Origin: Bathymodiolus brooksi
Taxonomy: Eukaryota > Mollusca > Bivalvia > Mytilida > Modiolidae
NCBI GenBank assembly: GCA_963680875.1
Contig: OY804578.1
Location: forward strand, 248,001 to 312,000
Length of the DNA stretch: 64,000 bases
Direction: 5' to 3'
The position numbers and the translations under genes are program-made. Each line of letters begins with the position of its first letter. The stretch's first letter is position 1. The notes under the pieces were generated by a model. The model did no database searches. It saw nothing but the letters and a program-made list of their open reading frames with translations, and was not told where the DNA came from. Shown here piece after piece: positions 28,579 to 41,193 of this stretch.

Positions 28579-30109
28579 TTTAAACCATTGACACAGAGGT
28601 TGGTGGTTAGTGTATGTGTATCACTACTTCATTATCAATTCACGTACATTTAAAACCTTGACACAGTGGTTGGTGGTCAGTGTATGTGTATCACTACTTG
28701 TTTATCAATTCACGTACATTTAAACCCTTGACACAGTGGTTGGTGGTCAGCGTATGTGTATCACTACTTCTTTATCAATTCACGTACATTTAAACCCTTG
28801 ACACAGTGGTTGGTGGTCAGTGTATGTGTATCACTACTTCTTTATCAATTCACGTACATTTAAACCCTTGACACAGTGGTTGGTGGTCAGTGTATGTGTA
28901 TCACTACTTCTTTATCAATTCACGTACATTTAAACCCTTGACACAGTGGTTGGTGGTCAATGTATGTGTATCACTACTTCTTTATCAATTCACGTACATT
29001 TAAACCCTTGACACAGTGGTTGGTGGTCAGTGTATGTGTATCACTACTTCTTTATCAATTCACGTACATTTAAACCCTTGACACAGTGGTTGGTGATCAG
29101 TGTATGTGTATCACTACTTCTTTATCAATTCACGTACATTTAAACCCTTGACACAGTGGTTGGTGGTCAGTGTCTGTGTATCACTACTTGTTTATCAATT
29201 CACGTACATTTAAACCCTTGACACAGTGGTTGGTGGTCAGTGTATGTGTATCACTACTTGTTTATCAATTCACGTACATTTAAAACCTTGACACAGTGGT
29301 TGGTGGTCAGTGTACGTGTATCACTACTTGTTTATCAATTCACGTATATTTAAACCTTGACACAGTGGTTGGTGGTCAGTGTATGTGTATCACTACTTGT
29401 TTATCAATTCACGTACATTTAAACCCTTGACACAGTGGTTGGTGGTCAGTGTATGTGTAACACTACTTCTTTATCAATTCACGTACATTTAAACCCTTGA
29501 CACAGTGGTTGGTGGTCAGTGTATGTGTATCACTACTTCTTTATCAATTCACGTACATTTAAAACCTTGACACAGTGGTTCGTGGTCAATGTATGTGTAT
29601 CACTACTTGTTTATCAATTCACGTACATTTAAAACCTTGACACAGTGGTTGGTGGTCAGTGTATATGTATCACTACTTGTTTATCAATTCACGTACATTT
29701 AAACGCTTGACACAGTGGTTGGTGGTCAGTGTATGTGTATCACTACTTGTTTATCAATTCACGTACATTTAAAACCTTGACACAGTAGTTGGTGGTCAGT
29801 GTATGTGTATCACTACTTGTTTATCAATTCACGTACATTTAAAACCTTGACACAGTGGTTGGTGGTCAGTGTATGTGTATCACTACTTGTTTATCAATTC
29901 ACGTACATTTAAAACCTTGACACAGTGGTTGGTGGTCAGTGTATGTGTATCACTACTTGTTTATCAATTCACGTACATTTAAACCCTTGACACAGTGGTT
30001 GGTGGTCAGTGTATGTGTATCACTACTTGTTTATCAATTCACGTACATTTAAAACCTTGACACAGTGGTTGGTGGTCAGTGTATGTGTATCACTACTTCT
30101 TTATCAATT
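28579..30109 (+). repeat. Second copy of the 22.2-24.3 kb segment
   Basis: This repeats 22492-24240 at an offset of 6,087 bp (87 x 70 minus 3). Shared rare markers include ACTTCATTATC (22541 and 28628), GGTTCGTGGTCAATG (about 23491 and 29578), and the pair of signature monomers 1,749 bp apart (22492 and 24241 against 28579 and 30328). The match begins near 28,247 and ends near 30,470, overlapping the start of the next duplication. It is a transposed or displaced copy, not adjacent to its source. Confidence 0.84.
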
Positions 30110-33100
30110 CACGTCTATTTAAACCCTTGACACAGTGGTTGGTGGTCAGTGTCTGTGTATCACTACTTGTTTATCAATTCACGTACATTTAAAACCTTGA
30201 CACAGTGGTTGGAGGTCAGTGTATGTGTATCACTACTTGTTTATCAATTCATGTACATCTAAAACCTTGACACAGTGGTTGGTGGTCACTGTATGTGTAT
30301 CACTACTTGTTTATCAATTCACGTACATTTAAACCATTGACACAGTGGTTGGTGGTTAGTGTATGTGTATCACTACTTCTTTATCAATTCACGTACATCT
30401 AAAACCTTGACACAGTGGTTGGTGGTCAGTGTATGTGTATCACTACTTGTTTATCAATTCACGTACATTTAAACCCTTGACACAGTGGTTGGTGGTCAGT
30501 GTATGTGTATCACTACTTCTTTATCAATTCACGTACATTTAAACCCTTGACACAGTGGTTGGTGGTCAATGTATGTGTATCACTACTTCTTTATCAATTC
30601 ACGTACATTTAAACCCTTGACACAGTGGTTGGTGGTCAGCGTATGTGTATCACTACTTCTTTATCAATTCACGTACATTTAAACCCTTGACACAGTGGTT
30701 GGTGGTCAGTGTATGTGTATCACTACTTGTTTATCAATTCACGTACATTTAAACCCTTGACACAGTGGTTGGTGGTCAGTGTATGTGTATCACTACTTCT
30801 TTATCAATTCACGTACATTTAAACCCTTGACACAGTGGTTGGTGGTCAATGTATGTGTATCACTACTTCTTTATCAATTCACGTACATTTAAACCCTTGA
30901 CACAGTGATTGGTGGTCTGTGTATGTGTATCACTACTTGTTTATCAATTCACGTACATTTAAAACCTTGACACAGTGGTTGGTGGTCAATGTATGTGTAT
31001 CACTACTTGTTTATCAATTCACGTACATTTAAACCCTTGACACAGTGGTTGGTGGTCAGCGTATGTGTATCACTACTTCTTTATCAATTCACGTACATTT
31101 AAACCCTTGACACAGTAGTTGGTGGTCAGTGTATGTGTATCACTACTTGTTTATCAATTCACGTACATTTAAGCCCTTGACACAGTGGTTGGTGGTCAGT
31201 GTATGTGTATCACTACTTCTTTATCAATTCACGTACATTTAAACCCTTGACACAGTGGTTGGTGGTCAATGTATGTGTATCACTACTTCTTTATCAATTC
31301 ACGTACATTTAAACCCTTGACACAGTGGTTGGTGGTCAGTGTCTGTGTATCACTACTTGTTTATCAATTCACGTACATTTAAACCCTTGACACAGTGGTT
31401 GGTGGTCAGTGTATGTGTATCACTACTTGTTTATCAATTCACGTACATTTAAAACCTTGACACAGTGGTTGGTGGTCAGTGTACGTGTATCACTACTTGT
31501 TTATCAATTCACGTATATTTAAACCTTGACACAGTGGTTGGTGGTCAGTGTATGTGTATCACTACTTGTTTATCAATTCACGTACATTTAAACCCTTGAC
31601 ACAGTGGTTGGTGGTCAGTGTATGTGTAACACTACTTCTTTATCAATTCACGTACATTTAAACCCTTGACACAGTGGTTGGTGGTCTGTGTATGTGTATC
31701 ACTACTTCTTTATCAATTCACGTACATTTAAAACCTTGACACAGTGGTTGGTGGTCAATGTATGTGTATCACTACTTGTTTATCAATTCACGTACATTTA
31801 AAACCTTGACACAGTGGTTGGTGGTCAGTGTATATGTATCACTACTTGTTTATCAATTCACGTACATTTAAACGCTTGACACAGTGGTTGGTGGTCAGTG
31901 TATGTGTATCACTACTTGTTTATCAATTCACGTACATTTAAAACCTTGACATAGTAGTTGGTGGTCAGTGTATGTGTATCACTACTTGTTTATCAATTCA
32001 CGTACATTTAAAACCTTGACACAGTGGTTGGTGGTCAGTGTATGTGTATCACTACTTGTTTATCAATTCAGGTACATCTAAAACCTTGACACAGTGGTTG
32101 GTGGTCAGTGTATGTGTATCACTACTTGTTTATCAATTCACGTACATTTAAACCCTTGACACAGTGGTTGGTGGTCAGTGTATGTGTATCACTACTTGTT
32201 TATCAATTCACGTACATTTAAAACCTTGACACAGTGGTTGGTGGTCAGTGTATGTGTATCACTACTTGTTTATCAATTCACGTACATTTAAAACCTTGAC
32301 ACAGTGGTTGGTGGTCAGTGTATGTGTATCACTACTTGTTTATCAATTCGCGTACATTTAAAACCTTGACACAGTGGTTGGTGGTCAGTGTATGTGTATC
32401 ACTACTTCTTTATCAATTCACGTCTATTTAAACCCTTGACACAGTGGTTGGTGGTCAGTGTCTGTGTATCACTACTTGTTTATCAATTCACGTACATTTA
32501 AAACCTTGACACAGTGGTTGGAGGTCAGTGTATGTGTATCACTACTTGTTTATCTATTCATGTACATCTAAAACCTTGACACAGTGGTTGGTGGTCACTG
32601 TATGTGTATCACTACTTCTTTATCAATTCACGTACATTTAAACCATTGACACAGTGGTTTGTGGTTAGTGCATGTGTATCACTACTTGTTTATCAATTCA
32701 CGTACATTTAAAACTTTGACACAATGGTTGGTGGTCAGAGTATGTGTATCACTACTTGTTTATCAATTCACGAACATTTGAAACCTTGACACAGTGGTTG
32801 GTGGTCAGTGTATGTGTATCACTACTTGTTTATCAATTCACGTACATTTAAAACCTTGACACAGTGGTTGGTGGTCAGTGTATGTGTATCACTACTTGTT
32901 TATCAATTCACGTACATTTAAACCCTTGACACAGTGGTTGGTGGTCAGTGTATGTGTATCACTACTTGTTTATCAATTCACCTACATTTAAAACCTTGAC
33001 ACAGTGGTTGGAGGTCAGTGTATGTGTATCACTACTTCTTTATCAATTCACGTACATCTAAAACCTTGACACAGTGGTTGGTGGTCAGTGTATGTGTATC

Positions 33101-33118
33101 ACTACTTGTTTATCAATT
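30110..33118 (+). repeat. 3,009-bp unit, copy 1 (43 monomers)
   Basis: The unit begins at the CGTCTATTT monomer and continues through CATGTACATCTA, AACCATTGAC (monomer start 30328), GACATAGTAG (about 31949), TATCTATTCATG (about 32551), AACCATTGAC again (32637), GTCAGAGTATG (about 32736), CACGAACATTTGAAACC and CACCTACATT. Every one of these recurs 3,009 bp later. The length is 43 x 70 minus 1, the lost base lying in the monomer near 31520. The only difference I found against copy 2 is AAGCCC near 31171, where copy 2 has AACCC. Confidence 0.9.
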
Positions 33119-36100
33119 CACGTCTATTTAAACCCTTGACACAGTGGTTGGTGGTCAGTGTCTGTGTATCACTACTTGTTTATCAATTCACGTACATTTA
33201 AAACCTTGACACAGTGGTTGGAGGTCAGTGTATGTGTATCACTACTTGTTTATCAATTCATGTACATCTAAAACCTTGACACAGTGGTTGGTGGTCACTG
33301 TATGTGTATCACTACTTGTTTATCAATTCACGTACATTTAAACCATTGACACAGTGGTTGGTGGTTAGTGTATGTGTATCACTACTTCTTTATCAATTCA
33401 CGTACATCTAAAACCTTGACACAGTGGTTGGTGGTCAGTGTATGTGTATCACTACTTGTTTATCAATTCACGTACATTTAAACCCTTGACACAGTGGTTG
33501 GTGGTCAGTGTATGTGTATCACTACTTCTTTATCAATTCACGTACATTTAAACCCTTGACACAGTGGTTGGTGGTCAATGTATGTGTATCACTACTTCTT
33601 TATCAATTCACGTACATTTAAACCCTTGACACAGTGGTTGGTGGTCAGCGTATGTGTATCACTACTTCTTTATCAATTCACGTACATTTAAACCCTTGAC
33701 ACAGTGGTTGGTGGTCAGTGTATGTGTATCACTACTTGTTTATCAATTCACGTACATTTAAACCCTTGACACAGTGGTTGGTGGTCAGTGTATGTGTATC
33801 ACTACTTCTTTATCAATTCACGTACATTTAAACCCTTGACACAGTGGTTGGTGGTCAATGTATGTGTATCACTACTTCTTTATCAATTCACGTACATTTA
33901 AACCCTTGACACAGTGATTGGTGGTCTGTGTATGTGTATCACTACTTGTTTATCAATTCACGTACATTTAAAACCTTGACACAGTGGTTGGTGGTCAATG
34001 TATGTGTATCACTACTTGTTTATCAATTCACGTACATTTAAACCCTTGACACAGTGGTTGGTGGTCAGCGTATGTGTATCACTACTTCTTTATCAATTCA
34101 CGTACATTTAAACCCTTGACACAGTAGTTGGTGGTCAGTGTATGTGTATCACTACTTGTTTATCAATTCACGTACATTTAAACCCTTGACACAGTGGTTG
34201 GTGGTCAGTGTATGTGTATCACTACTTCTTTATCAATTCACGTACATTTAAACCCTTGACACAGTGGTTGGTGGTCAATGTATGTGTATCACTACTTCTT
34301 TATCAATTCACGTACATTTAAACCCTTGACACAGTGGTTGGTGGTCAGTGTCTGTGTATCACTACTTGTTTATCAATTCACGTACATTTAAACCCTTGAC
34401 ACAGTGGTTGGTGGTCAGTGTATGTGTATCACTACTTGTTTATCAATTCACGTACATTTAAAACCTTGACACAGTGGTTGGTGGTCAGTGTACGTGTATC
34501 ACTACTTGTTTATCAATTCACGTATATTTAAACCTTGACACAGTGGTTGGTGGTCAGTGTATGTGTATCACTACTTGTTTATCAATTCACGTACATTTAA
34601 ACCCTTGACACAGTGGTTGGTGGTCAGTGTATGTGTAACACTACTTCTTTATCAATTCACGTACATTTAAACCCTTGACACAGTGGTTGGTGGTCTGTGT
34701 ATGTGTATCACTACTTCTTTATCAATTCACGTACATTTAAAACCTTGACACAGTGGTTGGTGGTCAATGTATGTGTATCACTACTTGTTTATCAATTCAC
34801 GTACATTTAAAACCTTGACACAGTGGTTGGTGGTCAGTGTATATGTATCACTACTTGTTTATCAATTCACGTACATTTAAACGCTTGACACAGTGGTTGG
34901 TGGTCAGTGTATGTGTATCACTACTTGTTTATCAATTCACGTACATTTAAAACCTTGACATAGTAGTTGGTGGTCAGTGTATGTGTATCACTACTTGTTT
35001 ATCAATTCACGTACATTTAAAACCTTGACACAGTGGTTGGTGGTCAGTGTATGTGTATCACTACTTGTTTATCAATTCAGGTACATCTAAAACCTTGACA
35101 CAGTGGTTGGTGGTCAGTGTATGTGTATCACTACTTGTTTATCAATTCACGTACATTTAAACCCTTGACACAGTGGTTGGTGGTCAGTGTATGTGTATCA
35201 CTACTTGTTTATCAATTCACGTACATTTAAAACCTTGACACAGTGGTTGGTGGTCAGTGTATGTGTATCACTACTTGTTTATCAATTCACGTACATTTAA
35301 AACCTTGACACAGTGGTTGGTGGTCAGTGTATGTGTATCACTACTTGTTTATCAATTCGCGTACATTTAAAACCTTGACACAGTGGTTGGTGGTCAGTGT
35401 ATGTGTATCACTACTTCTTTATCAATTCACGTCTATTTAAACCCTTGACACAGTGGTTGGTGGTCAGTGTCTGTGTATCACTACTTGTTTATCAATTCAC
35501 GTACATTTAAAACCTTGACACAGTGGTTGGAGGTCAGTGTATGTGTATCACTACTTGTTTATCTATTCATGTACATCTAAAACCTTGACACAGTGGTTGG
35601 TGGTCACTGTATGTGTATCACTACTTCTTTATCAATTCACGTACATTTAAACCATTGACACAGTGGTTTGTGGTTAGTGCATGTGTATCACTACTTGTTT
35701 ATCAATTCACGTACATTTAAAACTTTGACACAATGGTTGGTGGTCAGAGTATGTGTATCACTACTTGTTTATCAATTCACGAACATTTGAAACCTTGACA
35801 CAGTGGTTGGTGGTCAGTGTATGTGTATCACTACTTGTTTATCAATTCACGTACATTTAAAACCTTGACACAGTGGTTGGTGGTCAGTGTATGTGTATCA
35901 CTACTTGTTTATCAATTCACGTACATTTAAACCCTTGACACAGTGGTTGGTGGTCAGTGTATGTGTATCACTACTTGTTTATCAATTCACCTACATTTAA
36001 AACCTTGACACAGTGGTTGGAGGTCAGTGTATGTGTATCACTACTTCTTTATCAATTCACGTACATCTAAAACCTTGACACAGTGGTTGGTGGTCAGTGT

Positions 36101-36127
36101 ATGTGTATCACTACTTGTTTATCAATT
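33119..36127 (+). repeat. 3,009-bp unit, copy 2 (43 monomers)
   Basis: This is a directly adjacent copy of 30110-33118. Signature monomers start at 33337 and 35646, 2,309 bp apart as in copy 1 (30328 and 32637). GACATAGTAG (34958), TATCTATTCATG (35560) and GTCAGAGTATG (about 35745) all keep the 3,009-bp offset. By eye it is nearly identical to copy 1, the youngest-looking long duplication in the window. Such identity could also be an assembly duplication, which the sequence alone cannot settle. Confidence 0.9.
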
Positions 36128-36345
36128 CACGTCTATTTAAACCCTTGACACAGTGGTTGGTGGTCAGTGTATGTGTATCACTACTTCTTTATCAATTCAC
36201 GTACATCTAAAACCTTGACACAGTGGTTGGTGGTCAGTGTATGTGTATCACTACTTGTTTATCAATTCACGTCTATTTAAACCCTTGACACAGTGGTTGG
36301 TGGTCAGTGTATGTGTATCACTACTTGTTTATCAATTCACGTACA

Positions 36346-36401
36346 TTTAAAACCTTGACACAGTGTATGTGTATAACTACTTGTTTATCAATTCACGTAT
36401 A
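36346..36401 (+). repeat. 56-bp truncated monomer, copy 1
   Basis: This monomer lacks 14 bp: GACACAGTG is joined directly to TATGTGTATAAC. A normal monomer has CAGTG, nine bases, then CAGTG. The deletion removes one CAGTG and the spacer, so it fits slippage or annealing between the two 5-bp direct repeats. It is always followed by a monomer with CGTATATTTAAACCC and CACATTGGTTTTGTGG. Other copies are at 40879-40934, 43873-43928 and 52254-52309. Confidence 0.95.
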
Positions 36402-36472
36402 TTTAAACCCTTGACACATTGGTTTTGTGGTCCGTGTATGTGTATCACTACTTGTTTATCTATTGACGTACA
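36402..36472 (+). repeat. 71-bp diverged marker monomer (first of 15)
   Basis: Compared with consensus, this monomer reads CACATTGGTTTTGTGGTCCG in the middle (one base longer) and TATCTATTGACG near the end, so several changes sit in one unit. I find 15 copies, starting at 36402, 37661, 38710, 40935, 41704, 43929, 45188, 46237, 50224, 52310, 53569, 54618, 56296, 60283 and 62032. The next monomer typically has ATGCGTATCCCTAC. Intervals of 1,259, 1,049 and 3,987 bp recur and define the right-zone duplications. I saw none left of 36.4 kb. The TATCTATTGACG part alone also occurs near 966 and 6292. Confidence 0.95.
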
Positions 36473-38215
36473 TTTAAACCCTTGACACAGTGGTTTTTGG
36501 TCAGTGTATGCGTATCCCTACTTGTTTATCAATTCACGTACATTTAAACCCTTGACACAGTGGTTGGTGGTCAGTGTATGTGTATCACTACTTCTTTATC
36601 AATTCACGTACATTTAAACCTTGACACAGTGGTTGGTGATCAGTGTATGTGTATCACTACTTCTTTATCAATTCACGTACATTTAAAACCTTGACACAGT
36701 GGTTGGTGGGCAGAGTATGCGTATCACTACTTGTTTATCAATTCACGTACATTTAAAACCTTGACACAGTGGTTGGTGGTCAGTGTATGTGTATCACTAC
36801 TTCTTTATCAATTCACGTCTATTTAAACCCTTGACACAGTGGTTGGTGGTCAGTGTATGTGTATCACTACTTGTTTATCAATTCACGTACATCTAAACCC
36901 TTGACACAGTGGTTGGTGGTCAGTGTATGTGTATCACTACTTGTTTATCAATTCACGTACATCTAAACCCTTGACACAGTAGTTGGTGGTCAGTGTATGT
37001 GTATCACTACTTGTTTATCAATTCACGTACATCTAAAACCTTGACACAGTGGTTGGTGGTCAGTGTATGTGTATCACTACTTGTTTATCAATTCACGTAC
37101 ATTTAAATCTTTGACACAGTGGTTGGTGGTCAGTGTATGTGTATCACTACTTGTTTATCATTTCACGTACATTTAAACCTTGACACAGTGGTTGGTGGTC
37201 AGTGTATGTGTATCACTACTTTTTTATCAATTCACGTACATTTAAAACCTTGACACAGTGGTTGGTGGGCAGTGTATGTGTATCACTACTTGTTTATCAA
37301 TTCACGTACATCTAAACCCTTGACACAGTGGTTGGTGGTCAGTGTATGTGTATCACTACTTGTTTATCAATTCACGTACATTTAAAACCTTGACACAGTG
37401 GTTGGAGGTCAGTGTATGTGTATCGCTACTTGTTTATCAATTCACGTACCTCTAAAACCTTGACACAGTGGTTGGTGGTCAGTGTATGTGTATCACTACT
37501 TGTCTATCAATTCACGTACATTTAAACCCTTGACACGGTGGTTGGTGGTCAGTATATGTGTATCACTACTTGTTTATCAATTCACGTACATTTAAACCCT
37601 TGACACAGTGGTTGGTGGGCAGTGTATGTGTATCACTACTTGTTTATCAATTCACGTACATTTAAACCCTTGACACATTGGTTTTGTGGTCCGTGTATGT
37701 GTATCACTACTTGTTTATCTATTGACGTACATTTAAACCCTTGACACAGTGGTTGGTGGTCAGTGTATGCGTATCCCTACTTGTTTATCAATTCACGTAC
37801 ATTTAAACCCTTGACACAGTGGTTGGTGGTCAGTGTATGTGTATCACTACTTCTTTATCAATTCACGTACATTTAAACCTTGACACAGTGGTTGGTGGTC
37901 AGTGTATGTGTATCACTACTTGTTTATCAATTCACGTACATCTAAACCCTTGACACAGTGGTTGGTGGTCAGTGTATGTGTATCACTACTTGTTTATCAA
38001 TTCACGTACATCTAAACCCTTGACACAGTGGTTGGTGGTCAGTGTATGTGTATCACTACTTGTTTATCAATTCACGTACATCTAAAACCTTGACACAGTG
38101 GTTGGTGGTCAGTGTATGTGTATCACTACTTGTTTATCAATTCACGTACATTTAAACCTTTGACACAGTGGTTGGTGGTCAGTGTATGTGTATCACTACT
38201 TGTTTATCAATTCAC
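36473..38215 (+). repeat. Right-zone unit with 1,259- and 1,049-bp marker spacing
   Basis: Marker 71-mers at 36402, 37661 and 38710 bound an 18-mer and a 15-mer subunit (1,259 and 1,049 bp). Between them lie GGTGGGCAG, ATGCGTATC, CGTCTATTT, several CATCTAAACC monomers, TTTAAATCTTTGAC, TATCATTTCACG, CTACTTTTTTATC, GGAGGTC with TATCGCTAC, CACGTACCTCTAA and CACGGTGG. The whole arrangement reappears at 43929-46237 (offset 7,527) and 52310-54618 (offset 15,908). Confidence 0.85.
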
Positions 38216-41193
38216 GTACATTTAAACCTTGACACAGTGGTTGGTGGTCAGTGTATGTGTATCACTACTTTTTTATCAATTCACGTACATTTAAAACCTT
38301 GACACAGTGGTTGGTGGGCAGTGTATGTGTATCACTACTTGTTTATCAATTCACGTACATGTAAACCCTTGACACAGTGGTTGGTGGTCAGTGTATGTGT
38401 ATCACTACTTGTTTATCAATTCACGTACATTTAAAACCTTGACACAGTGGTTGGAGGTCAGTGTATGTGTATCGCTACTTGTTTATCAATTCACGTACAT
38501 CTAAAACCTTGACACAGTGGTTGGTGGTCAGTGTATGTGTATCACTACTTGTTTATCAATTCACGTACATTTAAACCCTTGACACGGTGGTTGGTGGTCA
38601 GTGTATGTGTATCACTACTTGTTTATCAATTCACGTACATTTAAACCCTTGACACAGTGGTTGGTGGGCAGTGTATGTGTATCACTACTTGTTTATCAAT
38701 TCACGTACATTTAAACCCTTGACACATTGGTTTTGTGGTCCGTGTATGTGTATCACTACTTGTTTATCTATTGACGTACATTTAAACCCTTGACACAGTG
38801 GTTGGTGGTCAGTGTATGCGTATCCCTACTTGTTTATCAATTCACGTACATTTAAACCCTTGACACAGTGGTTGGTGGTCAGTGTATGTGTATCACTACT
38901 TCTTTATCAATTCACGTACATTTAAACCTTGACACAGTGGTTGGTGATCAGTGTATGTGTATCACTACTTCTTTATCAATTCACGTACATTTAAAACCTT
39001 GACACAGTGGTTGGTGGGCAGTGTATGCGTATCACTACTTGTTTATCAATTCACGTACATTTAAAACCTTGACACAGTGGCTGGTGGTCAGTGTATGTGT
39101 ATCACTACTTCTTTATCAATTCACGTCTATTTAAACCCTTGACACAGTGGTTGGTGGTCAGTGTATGTGTATCACTACTTGTTTATCAATTCACGTACAT
39201 CTAAACCCTTGACACAGTGGTTGGTGGTCAGTGTATGTGTATCACTACTTGTTTATCAATTCACGTACATCTAAACCCTTGATACAGTGGTTGGTGGTCA
39301 GTGTATGTGTATCACTACTTGTTTATCAATTCACGTACATCTAAAACCTTGACACAGTGGTTGGTGGACAGTGTATGTGTATCACTACTTGTTTATCAAT
39401 TCACGTACATTTAAACCTTTGACACAGTGGTTGGTGGTCAGTGTATGTGTATCACTACTTGTTTATCAATTCACGTACATTTAAACCTTGACACAGTGGT
39501 TGGTGGTCAGTGTATGTGTATCACTACTTTTTTATCAATTCACGTACATTTAAAACCTTGACACAGTGGTTGGTGGGCAGTGTATGTGTATCACTACTTG
39601 TTTATCAATTCACGTACATCTAAACCCTTGACACAGTGGTTGGTGGTCAGTGTATGTGTATCACTACTTGTTTATCAATTCACGTACATCTAAAACCTTG
39701 ACACAGTGGTTGGAGGTCAGTGTATGTGTATCGCTACTTGTTTATCAATTCACGTACATCTAAAACCTTGACACAGTGGTTGGTGGTCAGTGTATGTGTA
39801 TCACTACTTCTTTATCAATTCACGTACATTTAAACCCTTGACACGGTGGTTGGTGGTCAGTGTATGTGTATCACTACTTGTTTATCAATTCACGTACATT
39901 TAAACCCTTGACACAGTGGTTGGTGGTCAGTGTATGTGTATCACTACTTCTTTATCAATTCACTTACATTTAAAACCTTGACACAGTGGTTGGTGGTCAG
40001 TGTATGTGTATCACTACTTCTTTATCAATTCACGTACATCTAAACCCTTGACACAGTGGTTGGTGGTCAGTGTATGTGTATCACTACTTGTTTATCAATT
40101 CACGTACATTTAAACCCTTGACACAGTGGTTGGTGGTCAGTGTATGTGTATCACTACTTCTTTATCAATTCACGTCTATTTAAACCCTTGACACAGTGGT
40201 TGGTGGTCAGTGTATGTGTATCACTACTTGTTTATCAATTCACGTACATTTAAACCCTTGACACAGTGGTTGGTGGTCAGTGTATGTGTATCACTACTTC
40301 TTTATTAATTCACGTCTATTTAAACCCTTGACACAGTGGTTGGTGGTCAGTGTATGTGTATCACTACTTGTTTATCAATTCACGTACATTTAAAACCTTG
40401 ACACAGTGGTTGGTGGTCAGTGTATGTGTATCACTACTTGTTTATCAATTCACGTACATTTAAACCCTTGACACAGTGGTTGGTGGTCAGTGTATGTGTA
40501 TCACTACTTGTTTATCAATTCACCTACATTTAAAACCTTGACACAGTGGTTGGAGGTCAGTGTATGTGTATCACTACTTCTTTATCAATTCACGTACATC
40601 TAAAACCTTGACACAGTGGTTGGTGGTCAGTGTATGTGTATCACTACTTGTTTATCAATTCACGTCTATTTAAACCCTTGACACAGTGGTTGGTGGTCAG
40701 TGTATGTGTATCACTACTTCTTTATCAATTCACGTACATCTAAAACCTTGACACAGTGGTTGGTGGTCAGTGTATGTGTATCACTACTTGTTTATCAATT
40801 CACGTCTATTTAAACCCTTGACACAGTGGTTGGTGGTCAGTGTATGTGTATCACTACTTGTTTATCAATTCACGTACATTTAAAACCTTGACACAGTGTA
40901 TGTGTATAACTACTTGTTTATCAATTCACGTATATTTAAACCCTTGACACATTGGTTTTGTGGTCCGTGTATGTGTATCACTACTTGTTTATCTATTGAC
41001 GTACATTTAAACCCTTGACACAGTGGTTTTTGGTCAGTGTATGCGTATCCCTACTTGTTTATCAATTCACGTACATTTAAACCCTTGACACAGTGGTTGG
41101 TGGTCAGTGTATGTGTATCACTACTTCTTTATCAATTCACGTACATTTAAACCTTGACACAGTGGTTGGTGATCAGTGTATGTGTATCACTAC
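38200..41193 (+). repeat. 2,994-bp unit, copy 1
   Basis: 71-mers at 38710 and 40935 and the 56-mer at 40879 recur 2,994 bp downstream (41704, 43929 and 43873). Shared internal markers are GGCTGGTGG (about 39080 and 42074), GATACAGTGG (about 39290 and 42284), GGTGGACAG (about 39365 and 42359), CACTTACATT, TTTATTAATTCACGTC and CACCTACATT. The junction is a mosaic monomer around 41,165-41,210: it starts like the GTGATCAG monomer and ends with TGTTTATC instead of TCTTTATC. Within this junction a 67-codon frame (41093-41296) stays open because two successive 69-bp monomers keep frame. It is not a gene. Confidence 0.87.
40879..40934 (+). repeat. 56-bp truncated monomer, copy 2
   Basis: This carries the same 14-bp CAGTG-to-CAGTG deletion and TATAACTAC change as 36346-36401, and is followed at once by a 71-bp marker monomer at 40935. 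It lies 2,994 bp upstream of copy 3, consistent with the local tandem duplication. Confidence 0.95.
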
